This document shows positions 20,127 through 27,822 of a DNA stretch of 64,000 nucleotides, piece by piece; the first letter of the stretch is position 1, and every line of letters starts with the position of its first letter. Source of the DNA: Aureibaculum luteum (GTDB lineage: Bacteria > Bacteroidota > Bacteroidia > Flavobacteriales > Flavobacteriaceae); assembly GCF_003449015.1 (NCBI RefSeq), contig NZ_QRGD01000001.1:1134639-1198638 (forward strand), written 5' to 3'. A model generated the notes under the pieces. It made no database searches. It saw only the letters and a program-made list of their open reading frames with translations, and was not told where the DNA came from. The position numbers and the translations under genes are program-made.

Positions 20127-20159
20127 AAGGTATTGTTTTTAATATATTTTCAATACCTT
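20127..20159. promoter_or_regulatory. Inverted repeat between divergent glycan genes
   Basis: AAGGTATTG at 20127-20135 and its exact complement CAATACCTT at 20151-20159, with a 15-nt AT-only loop, in the 77-bp gap between two divergent genes. It could be an operator for both. It is not followed by a clear T-run suited to a terminator. Confidence 0.35.
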
Positions 20160-20176
20160 TAAATTATAATTAATTT

Positions 20177-21004
20177 ATGCTTTTTGTGGAATATAGAAGA
20201 GAGACAATCGCAACACTATTATTAAAAAGACTTACAGAACAAAAAGTAGATTTAAAAAGGCAGTTTATTGATTCTAAGCCATTAATTGGTCATTTTGTAC
20301 TCGATAACCTTTTACCTAATGACCTCACAAAAGAGGTTTATGAAAAATTTCCATCTACAAAAGAGGTAATACAAAAAAAGAATATAAGAGAATCTAAATA
20401 TATAGCGTATCAAATGAACGCCTACGATTCGTTGTTGGAAGAAACTATTTATGCTTTTCAAGACAAAAGAGTAGTAAATATAATTAAAGAGATATGTGAT
20501 TTAGATTCTATTTTACCAGACGAGAATCTATATGCAGGTGGGCTTTCAATGATGGGTAAAGAGAATTTTTTAAACCCTCACTTGGACAATTCTCATGATG
20601 CGGATTTAAAAAATTGGAGAGTATTAAATTTATTATTTTATGTTACTCCAGATTGGAAAAAATCATCAGGAGGTAGTTTAGAATTATGGCCAAAGGGAGT
20701 AAAAGCACCTTCAATTGAGATAACGAGTAAATTTAATAGACTTGTGGTTATGTCTACACATAAAAACTCATGGCATTCTGTAAATAAGGTTACGACAGAG
20801 GGAGTTAGGTGTTGTGTTTCAAATTATTATTTTTCTGAGAATCCAATTCATAATTCTGATAAGTTTCATATAACTACATTCAGAGGGAGGTCAAATCAGA
20901 AATTGATTGATATTTTATTAAGATTAGACAATCAATTAAGAAAAGGGGTTCGTAAACTTTTTAAAAAAGGAATTAGGGAGAACCCTCATAAATATAAAAA
21001 GTAA
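20177..21004 (+). CDS. 2OG-Fe(II) oxygenase family protein
   Basis: 275-aa protein with the iron-binding facial triad: His and Asp in NPHLDNSHD and the distal His in NSWHSVNKV, followed by the 2-oxoglutarate-binding Arg in GVRCCVSNYYFS. The double-stranded beta-helix core covers about residues 100-235; the basic C-terminus may be membrane-associated. Relatives hydroxylate small molecules, sugars or proteins. Its position between two glycosyltransferases suggests modification of a surface glycan or its lipid carrier, which is inference. It ends 3 bp before the convergent glycosyltransferase gene. Confidence 0.8.
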   Translation: MLFVEYRRETIATLLLKRLTEQKVDLKRQFIDSKPLIGHFVLDNLLPNDLTKEVYEKFPSTKEVIQKKNIRESKYIAYQMNAYDSLLEETIYAFQDKRVVNIIKEICDLDSILPDENLYAGGLSMMGKENFLNPHLDNSHDADLKNWRVLNLLFYVTPDWKKSSGGSLELWPKGVKAPSIEITSKFNRLVVMSTHKNSWHSVNKVTTEGVRCCVSNYYFSENPIHNSDKFHITTFRGRSNQKLIDILLRLDNQLRKGVRKLFKKGIRENPHKYKK

Positions 21005-21007
21005 CTT

Positions 21008-22120
21008 CTATTTCAAGTTTTTAAAAACTTCAACTAACTTTGATTGTTCACTTTCCCAGGTGTATTTTTCAGATGCTTTTTTTAAGTTTTGCTTATAGGT
21101 TGCATACTCCTTAGTATTCGCAGCTATCTGTTTTATTTTTTCTGCTAATTTTTTGGGCTCAACATCATCAATTACCCAACCAATATTGTTTTCTCTAACT
21201 AAATCGGCCACTTCTTTTCTATTAGAAACTAATAGAGGTGTTTCTGCTTGTATATAATCAAATACTTTATTAGGAAGGCTGAATTCGTAGTTGAGGTTGG
21301 TAGCTTTGTCTAATGATAGACCTAAATCAGCTATTTTGGTATATTCCATCAATTCGAGATAAGGTAATTTACCTTTGATGACTACCTTTTCTTGTAATTG
21401 TAAGGATTTAGTTAATCTTTTTAAATCTTCAAAAACATCTCCACTACCAATTATATAAAGAATAGTATTTTCTAAATACGTCATCATTTTTACAGCTTCT
21501 TCAGCACCTCTATCGATATTGATACCAGATCCCTGTAAAATGAGCATTTTTTTATCTCCCTTTATTTTATTTGCTAATGAAAAATCGACAGATTTATGTT
21601 GCAATTTAGGGGCAATATTTCTGATAATATTTACATCAACATCGTATTTATTGGAATAAATATCAGCAATACTTTGATTTACAGTATATACATTTTTAAG
21701 TTTAGGAAAAATGAACTTTTCAATGATTAGCCATGCTTTTTGAATACGTGGCCTATCAATTAATTCGCCTATTTCTGTAAAAAGTTCGTGGCTATCATAT
21801 ACTAGTTTTTTACCAAGTAGTTTGCTAATTAAAAAGTTGGGGAGTAAAGTGTCTAAATCATTAGAAAGAAGAACATCTTTTTTTAGAAACAGGAGTTTAA
21901 AAAATAAACGCATGTTATATTCTCCATAAAACCACACCTTCTTTTTAAAAATCAGGTTCATTCTAATGGTTCGGTAATTCCTAGTGAGAGGTAAGCTATT
22001 AGGTAATTTTCTTCCGATAAGAATAACATCATACTTCATCTGAACCAAGGTTGAACAAACTTTATGTACACGTTGGTCTGTAACCAAATCATTGGTAACT
22101 GAAACAATAATTCTTTGCAA
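21008..22120 (-). CDS. GT4-type glycosyltransferase, TTG start
   Basis: 370-aa GT-B glycosyltransferase. The N-terminus RIIVSVTNDLVTDQRVHKV is characteristic of this flavobacterial group, and it directly follows a TTG codon (complement of 22118-22120), so TTG is the likely start; the next Met is about 27 codons in. The C-terminal domain has LILQGSGINIDRGAEEAV (donor-binding loop), IIGSGDVFEDLK, and SLPNKVFDYIQAETPLL containing the ExxxxLP-type region. Likely role in surface polysaccharide or LPS assembly with the neighbouring glycosyltransferase and oxygenase. Confidence 0.85.
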   Translation of the reverse strand: MQRIIVSVTNDLVTDQRVHKVCSTLVQMKYDVILIGRKLPNSLPLTRNYRTIRMNLIFKKKVWFYGEYNMRLFFKLLFLKKDVLLSNDLDTLLPNFLISKLLGKKLVYDSHELFTEIGELIDRPRIQKAWLIIEKFIFPKLKNVYTVNQSIADIYSNKYDVDVNIIRNIAPKLQHKSVDFSLANKIKGDKKMLILQGSGINIDRGAEEAVKMMTYLENTILYIIGSGDVFEDLKRLTKSLQLQEKVVIKGKLPYLELMEYTKIADLGLSLDKATNLNYEFSLPNKVFDYIQAETPLLVSNRKEVADLVRENNIGWVIDDVEPKKLAEKIKQIAANTKEYATYKQNLKKASEKYTWESEQSKLVEVFKNLK

Positions 22121-22150
22121 CTGGACTGTTTTAAAGCGAAGGTAAATAAA

Positions 22151-22181
22151 AATCCCGTTCTTAACTTCTTAAAAACGGGAA
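22151..22181 (-). terminator. Terminator after the MORN-repeat gene
   Basis: Inverted repeat TCCCGTT / AACGGGA with a 13-15 nt loop; read on the minus strand it is followed by TTTTTATTT. It ends the MORN-repeat transcript about 70 bp after its stop and just before the downstream glycosyltransferase. Confidence 0.65.
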
Positions 22182-22249
22182 ATTGCTATGAAAAGTAGTG
22201 ACAAGTCACTGTTAACTATGTCGTTGTATTTTAATAAACCTTACAAAAA

Positions 22250-22777
22250 TTATTGTGCCGGTTTAAATTTGTAGCTGTCTTGGTTAATACCAGTCCCGCT
22301 AACATATTCGTTATTGATGTATTTTCCACCAATATTTACACTTTCTTTATTGTAAAAATTAGCGATACCATGTTTTAAGTTGTTTTGCCAAGTACCTTCA
22401 TATAAAGTGCCGTTAGTATAGTAGTATAATCCATAACCACTTCGAATACCAAAACTATAGTTTCCTTTATATTTAGAGCCGTCGTGCCAAACATAAACGC
22501 CTAATCCGTGTCTTTTGTCTTGCATCCATTGGCCTTCATAAACATCTCCATTGGTCCAAGTATATTTACCTTCACCTTCACGAAGTCCAGATTTCCAATA
22601 TCCTTCATAAACACCAGTTTGATACTGCATGGTGCCCTTTCCGTTTTTACAATTTCCAGAAATACATTCTTCAATTATAACTTTACTTTCTTGCTTTTCT
22701 TCAGTGCCTTTAGCATCATCTGCTTGAGCTAATATGTATAAAGGTGATAATAAGAATAGGAATATTAACTTTTTCAT
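22250..22777 (-). CDS. MORN-repeat exported protein
   Basis: 175-aa protein with a signal peptide (ending SPLYILAQA) and about five MORN repeats of the form YEGxWxxGxxxGxGxYxW (YEGYWKSGLREGEGKYTW, YEGQWMQDKRHGLGVYVW, YKGNYSFGIRSGYGLYYY, YEGTWQNNLKHGIANFYN). MORN repeats form beta-hairpin arrays that bind lipids or proteins. A CISGNCKNGKGT segment just before the repeats carries two Cys. Monocistronic, with its own terminator. Role unknown. Confidence 0.85.
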   Translation of the reverse strand: MKKLIFLFLLSPLYILAQADDAKGTEEKQESKVIIEECISGNCKNGKGTMQYQTGVYEGYWKSGLREGEGKYTWTNGDVYEGQWMQDKRHGLGVYVWHDGSKYKGNYSFGIRSGYGLYYYTNGTLYEGTWQNNLKHGIANFYNKESVNIGGKYINNEYVSGTGINQDSYKFKPAQ

Positions 22778-22875
22778 AAAATAATAGATTAAAAATATGT
22801 ACTATAACGTTAAGTATTAAAATATAGTATAATAAGTAAATATAGTCTGTTTAAAAATAGGAGATTATTACTTTT

Positions 22876-23631
22876 TTAACCAACAATTGAAACAACAATA
22901 CCTCTTTCTTCTAAATTTTTAACTAGGGATGTCGATATACCTCTATCAGTAATAATTTGATCTACTTGTTCAATTCCGCAGATTTTAGCAAAACTTTTTT
23001 TACCAAATTTAGAAGAGTCTGCTAGTACAATCGTCTTTTGTGCAGAGATCAACATTTTTTTATTAAGCTGTGCTTCTTCTAAACTTGTGGTTGATAGACC
23101 ATAATCTAAATCAATGCCGTCAACACCTAAAAACAACTTACTACAAGATACATTCTCTAATATTTGTGCAGCATAACTACCAATTACTGACGCTGAGCTG
23201 TGTCTAACATAGCCCCCTAATTGTAATATTTCTATATTTTTATGTTTGATTAAATGAAGTACAACATGCAATGAAGAGGTTATTGCCGTTAATTTATTTT
23301 TTGGAGTAATGAATTTTGCCAACGCCTGAACCGTGGTTCCTGAAGCAATCATTATAGAATCATTTTCATCAATTAATTTTGCCGCAGCTTGTGCAATTCC
23401 ATTTTTTTCTTCAACCGAAATTTTTTCTTTTTCATTCACTTCTTTTTCGTTGATATAAGGGTTTTCTAAAGATGCACCACCATGTGTTCTAAATAAAAGC
23501 CCTTTTGCCTCTAAAAGTGTCAAGTCTTTTCGAATGGTTACAGCCGATACATTTAATTGTTTACACAGATCTAACACTTCTATATATTTTACTTTGTTTA
23601 GAATGTCTAAAATAATTTGATGTCTATTCAT
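22876..23631 (-). CDS. DeoR/GlpR-family transcriptional repressor
   Basis: 251-aa regulator. The N-terminal DeoR helix-turn-helix (about 5-57; VLDLCKQLNVSAVTIRKDLTLLEAKGLLFRTHGGA) is followed by the DeoR sugar-phosphate effector domain (about 75-235; IMIASGTTVQALAKF, LGVDGIDLDYGLSTTSLEEA, IVLADSSKFGKKSFAKI). I start at the Met at 23631, since the open frame upstream runs through promoter sequence. It is divergent from glpD-glpK-glpF, so glycerol-3-phosphate is the likely inducer and the repeats at 23753-23807 are its likely operator. No experimental basis here. Confidence 0.88.
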   Translation of the reverse strand: MNRHQIILDILNKVKYIEVLDLCKQLNVSAVTIRKDLTLLEAKGLLFRTHGGASLENPYINEKEVNEKEKISVEEKNGIAQAAAKLIDENDSIMIASGTTVQALAKFITPKNKLTAITSSLHVVLHLIKHKNIEILQLGGYVRHSSASVIGSYAAQILENVSCSKLFLGVDGIDLDYGLSTTSLEEAQLNKKMLISAQKTIVLADSSKFGKKSFAKICGIEQVDQIITDRGISTSLVKNLEERGIVVSIVG

Positions 23632-23752
23632 ATTTAAATCTCTTATTGATATACCAACCTTAATATATCTGCAAATGTAACTAAAATGAAAGAAAACGAA
23701 AAGTATAGAAGAGACTATTTGATGAATATGAAGAATAATATGAAAATATTTA

Positions 23753-23807
23753 TTTCGTTTTGTTTCGTTTTGTTGCAAAAATTGTATATTTGGAATTCAA
23801 AACGAAA
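23753..23807 (+). promoter_or_regulatory. glp promoter overlapped by DeoR-type operator repeats
   Basis: Two tandem copies of TTTCGTTTTG (23753-23762 and 23763-23772) and one inverted copy CAAAACGAAA (23798-23807) bracket a perfect flavobacterial -7 element TATATTTG (23785-23792). TTTTG at 23758-23762 could be the -33 element with a 22-bp spacer. TTTCGTTT-type sites are common for DeoR-family repressors, and the repressor gene is divergent from this point. A repressor here would block polymerase on glpDKF and could control its own gene. Confidence 0.7.
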
Positions 23808-23826
23808 AATTTAAAAGAATATAGCG

Positions 23827-25395
23827 GTGAGTTTATATCAAAGAGAAACATTAATTAAGCAATTACAAACAAACAAAAAATGGGATGTAATTATTATTGG
23901 AGGAGGAGCAACAGGTTTAGGAATTGCCTTAGACAGTGTCACTCGGGGTTATAAAACGCTTTTGTTAGAGCAAATTGATTTTGCAAAAGGCACATCGAGT
24001 CGGAGTACGAAACTGGTTCATGGAGGTGTGCGTTATTTGGCTCAAGGAAATATAGATCTAGTTAGAGAGGCTTTATATGAAAGAGGTCTTATGCTAAAAA
24101 ATGCTTCACATTTGGTCAGTAACCAATCTTTTATAATTCCAAATTATAATTTATGGGATAGATTAAAGTATACGGTAGGTTTAAAATTATATGATTTTTT
24201 AGCAGGTAAATTAAGTTTTGGTAAATCTGTTGGCATTAGTAAAAAGAAAACGACATTAAGGTTAACCACGATAAAACCGGACAAATTAAAAGGTGGAGTT
24301 GTTTATCACGATGGGCAATTTGATGATTCTAGATTAGCTATTAATATTGCTCAAACTAGTATTGAAAAAGGAGCCACAATACTAAATTATTGTAAGGTAA
24401 CTGGTTTGTTGAAAGATGATGAAGGTATTGTAAATGGAGTTATTGCACATGATATTGAAACGGATAAATCCTACAAATTAAATGGAAGAGTTGTTATAAA
24501 TGCAACTGGAGTTTTTACGGATGAAGTTTTACAAATGGATGATAACAAGGCAAAAAATATTGTCCGCCCTAGTCAGGGAATCCACTTGGTTTTAGAGAAG
24601 TCTTTTTTACCAGGAAATGATGCTATTATGATTCCGAAAACAGATGATGGTAGAGTCTTATTTTTGGTGCCTTGGCATGATAAAGTTGTAGTAGGCACAA
24701 CAGACACATTGTTAGATAGCCATAGTCTAGAACCAAAACCACTGGAGAAAGAAGTAGATTTTATTATAGATACCGCAAATAGGTATTTGAATAAAAAAGT
24801 AAGTAAAAAAGATGTATTGAGCATTTTTGCAGGGTTAAGACCTTTAGCGGCTCCAAAAGATAATTCCGAAAAGACCAAAGAAATATCTAGAAGTCATAAG
24901 ATTATAGTTTCAAGTTCAGAATTAATAACCATTACTGGAGGCAAGTGGACTACCTATAGAAGAATGGCACAAGACACGGTAAACAAAGCCATTAGTCTTG
25001 GTAAATTACCCAATGAAACTTGTAAAACAAAGGATCAACTTATACATGGAGCTTTAGAAAATGTGGACAGATCTAATCACTTATACATTTATGGTACAGA
25101 TCAGGTTCATATTGAGCAACTAATTAAAAACGAACCTGAATTAGGTGAAAAATTGCATCCAAAACTAAGCTTTACTAAAGCAGAAGTGGTTTGGGCTGTA
25201 AGAAATGAAATGGCAAGAACTATAGAAGATGTGCTGGCTAGACGTGTACGAATGTTGTTTTTAGATGCTAGGGCTGCAATTAGTTCGGCACCATTGGTTG
25301 CAGAAATATTAGCAAAAGAATTAGGAAAAGATAAGGTTTGGGAGCGTCAACAAATAGATGATTTTACAACCACTGCGAAACAATACGTATTATAA
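23827..25395 (+). CDS. glpD: Aerobic glycerol-3-phosphate dehydrogenase GlpD
   Basis: 522-aa FAD enzyme that oxidises sn-glycerol-3-phosphate to dihydroxyacetone phosphate and passes electrons to quinone at the inner membrane. The N-terminal FAD fold IIIGGGATGLGIALD, the GTSSRSTKLVHGGVRYL signature, and the C-terminal DAO_C helical domain (from about 390; EVVWAVRNEMARTIEDVLARR) are clear. The start is GTG at 23827, 20 bp after the last operator repeat. First gene of the glpDKF operon. Confidence 0.95.
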   Translation: MSLYQRETLIKQLQTNKKWDVIIIGGGATGLGIALDSVTRGYKTLLLEQIDFAKGTSSRSTKLVHGGVRYLAQGNIDLVREALYERGLMLKNASHLVSNQSFIIPNYNLWDRLKYTVGLKLYDFLAGKLSFGKSVGISKKKTTLRLTTIKPDKLKGGVVYHDGQFDDSRLAINIAQTSIEKGATILNYCKVTGLLKDDEGIVNGVIAHDIETDKSYKLNGRVVINATGVFTDEVLQMDDNKAKNIVRPSQGIHLVLEKSFLPGNDAIMIPKTDDGRVLFLVPWHDKVVVGTTDTLLDSHSLEPKPLEKEVDFIIDTANRYLNKKVSKKDVLSIFAGLRPLAAPKDNSEKTKEISRSHKIIVSSSELITITGGKWTTYRRMAQDTVNKAISLGKLPNETCKTKDQLIHGALENVDRSNHLYIYGTDQVHIEQLIKNEPELGEKLHPKLSFTKAEVVWAVRNEMARTIEDVLARRVRMLFLDARAAISSAPLVAEILAKELGKDKVWERQQIDDFTTTAKQYVL

Positions 25396-25448
25396 CTCAA
25401 AATAATTTTTAACATACAAACTACACTAACTAATTAAATTCACTAATT

Positions 25449-26963
25449 ATGGGAAAATACATACTGGCCTTAGATCAAGGGACAACAAGCTCCAGAGCTA
25501 TTGTTTTTGATAAGAAAGGAAATATAATCTCAATTGCTCAAAAAGAATTTACACAATATTTTCCAAAACCTGGATGGGTAGAACATGATCCAACTGAAAT
25601 ATGGTCAACCCAGGCGGGCGTTGCTACCGAAGCCATTGCTAAAAAAGGATTAAATATAGAAAACATTGCTGCTATTGGGATCACTAACCAGCGTGAAACG
25701 GTTGTGGTTTGGGATAAGAATACAGGTCAACCCGTTTATAATGCAATTGTTTGGCAAGATAAACGTACTTCAGATTATTGTGATGAATTAAAGCTTCAGG
25801 GTAAATCTGAAATGATACGAGAAAAAACAGGATTGGTTATTGATTCTTATTTTTCGGGTACGAAAGTAAAATGGATTTTAGATAATGTTGATGGAGCAAG
25901 AAAAAAGGCCGAAGATGGTGATTTGATTATGGGTACCATAGACACCTGGTTAATTTGGAATTTTACCAAAGGTAATCAGCATGTTACAGATGTGACCAAT
26001 GCGTCAAGAACATTGTTGTTTAATATAAATACGATGGATTGGGATGATGAGTTACTAGAATTGTTGAGCATACCTAAAAGCATGCTACCTGAGGTAAAAC
26101 AGTCGAGTGAGGTTTATGGACACACACAATCTACTTTTTATAACTCAAAAATTCCAATTGCAGGAATTGCTGGAGATCAACAAGCGGCTTTGTTTGGTCA
26201 AATGTGTACGAAGCCAGGCATGGTTAAGAATACGTATGGCACAGGATGTTTCATGTTAATGAATATTGGTGAAAAACCTATTGTTTCCAAAAATAATTTA
26301 CTTACAACAGTTGCGTGGAAAATCAATGGAAAAACAACATATGCATTTGAAGGAAGTGTTTTTATTGCTGGTGCTGTTGTACAATGGTTACGAGATGGTT
26401 TAAAGATAATTCGTATGTCTGCTGATGTAGAAAATTTGGCAAGCTCTGTTGAGAGTTCAGAAGGGGTTTATTTTGTTCCTGCATTTGCTGGGCTAGGAGC
26501 TCCGCATTGGAATCAGCATGCTCAGGGTACAATTTTCGGATTAACAAGAGGAAGTACAGATGCTCATGTTGCACGAGCCGCATTAGAATCTATAGCCTAT
26601 CAAACCATGGACATTTTAAAAGCGATGGAAGCCGATTCGGGTATTACGATTCAGGAATTGCGTGTAGATGGTGGAGCAACAGTGAACAATATGTTAATGC
26701 AATTTCAAGCTGACGTTCTAAATACAATAACCGTTCGTCCAAAAGTGGTGGAAACAACAGCGATGGGAGCTGCTTTCTTGGCAGGCTTGGCAGTTGGGTA
26801 TTGGGAAAGTCCTGATGAAATTCAAGAAATTTGGCAAACAGATATGCATTTTAAACCTACTGAAGATAGAAAACAAATTAAGGAAGAAATAAAAGGTTGG
26901 TATAGGGCTATTGATGCATTAGAGTATTGGACAAGAAATAATTCAGAAACAAAAAATAATTAA
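25449..26963 (+). CDS. glpK: Glycerol kinase GlpK
   Basis: 504-aa FGGY-family kinase that phosphorylates glycerol to glycerol-3-phosphate with ATP, trapping glycerol brought in by GlpF. Signatures: [48 protein letters not shown], catalytic region [14 protein letters not shown], and [19 protein letters not shown]. The length is almost identical to well-studied GlpK proteins. It lies 53 bp after glpD and 1 bp before glpF. Confidence 0.97.
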   Translation: MGKYILALDQGTTSSRAIVFDKKGNIISIAQKEFTQYFPKPGWVEHDPTEIWSTQAGVATEAIAKKGLNIENIAAIGITNQRETVVVWDKNTGQPVYNAIVWQDKRTSDYCDELKLQGKSEMIREKTGLVIDSYFSGTKVKWILDNVDGARKKAEDGDLIMGTIDTWLIWNFTKGNQHVTDVTNASRTLLFNINTMDWDDELLELLSIPKSMLPEVKQSSEVYGHTQSTFYNSKIPIAGIAGDQQAALFGQMCTKPGMVKNTYGTGCFMLMNIGEKPIVSKNNLLTTVAWKINGKTTYAFEGSVFIAGAVVQWLRDGLKIIRMSADVENLASSVESSEGVYFVPAFAGLGAPHWNQHAQGTIFGLTRGSTDAHVARAALESIAYQTMDILKAMEADSGITIQELRVDGGATVNNMLMQFQADVLNTITVRPKVVETTAMGAAFLAGLAVGYWESPDEIQEIWQTDMHFKPTEDRKQIKEEIKGWYRAIDALEYWTRNNSETKNN

Positions 26964-26964
26964 C

Positions 26965-27702
26965 ATGACGCCATTTGTAGCAGAAATTATCGGAACTTTT
27001 TTCCTTATTCTTTTAGGAGGAGGGGTAGTAGCTAATGTTGTTTTAGAAAAAACCAAATCAAATGACCAAGGTTGGATGGTGATTACAACCGCCTGGGGTT
27101 TGGCTGTTTTTGTAGGTGTTGTAGTGGCAGGTCCATACAGTGGGGCTCATTTGAATCCGGCGGTAAGTATTGGATTGGCTGTTGCAGGAAAATTTGAATG
27201 GAATTTGATTCCACTTTACGCTTTAGGTCAGTTTATCGGTGCTATGTTAGGTGCTGTAGGTGTTTGGTTAATTTATAAAGATCATTTTGACGTTACGGAA
27301 GATGGAGAGGCTAAGCGAGCTATTTTTTGTACGGCTCCAGCGATTAGGAATCCTAAATCAAATATTATTTCGGAAATCATAGGCACTTTTGTATTGGTAT
27401 TCGTAGTACTTTATTTTACCAATGCATCATTAACAGAAACAGAAACTCCAATCGGTCTAGGTTCTCTTGGAGCATTACCTGTTGCCTTTTTAGTTTGGGT
27501 TATTGGTTTGTCACTTGGTGGCACTACAGGTTATGCAATAAACCCAGCACGTGATTTGGGGCCTAGAATTATACACGCTATTTTACCAATTAAAAATAAG
27601 GCTTCTAATGATTGGGGTTATGCATGGATTCCTGTTGTCGGACCTATAATTGGTGCCTCATTAGCAGGTTTACTGATGTTGGTGTTATCATCAAGCTTAT
27701 AG
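26965..27702 (+). CDS. glpF: Glycerol facilitator / aquaglyceroporin GlpF
   Basis: 245-aa inner-membrane channel of the MIP family with six membrane segments and two half-helices carrying the NPA motifs (SGAHLNPAVSIG and GYAINPARDLGP). Asp after the second NPA-Arg (NPARDLGP) is the residue that marks glycerol-type rather than pure water channels. Its start lies 1 bp after the glpK stop, so it is the last gene of glpDKF. No terminator is obvious before the regulator gene at 27823. Confidence 0.93.
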   Translation: MTPFVAEIIGTFFLILLGGGVVANVVLEKTKSNDQGWMVITTAWGLAVFVGVVVAGPYSGAHLNPAVSIGLAVAGKFEWNLIPLYALGQFIGAMLGAVGVWLIYKDHFDVTEDGEAKRAIFCTAPAIRNPKSNIISEIIGTFVLVFVVLYFTNASLTETETPIGLGSLGALPVAFLVWVIGLSLGGTTGYAINPARDLGPRIIHAILPIKNKASNDWGYAWIPVVGPIIGASLAGLLMLVLSSSL

Positions 27703-27822
27703 TTGTTAGTGGGTTTCTCTACTGTTTAGAATAAATGCTAATCTTCTGTTTAAGGATATCGGACTTTCTTTTTTATCTTTACACAAAATGTCTAAAAAGA
27801 AACGACAGTTCAAACACTAAAC

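Noticed and set aside
23632-23778. 49-residue N-terminal extension of the DeoR-type repressor
   Set aside because: It would translate promoter and operator DNA; the family N-terminus starts at the Met at 23631.
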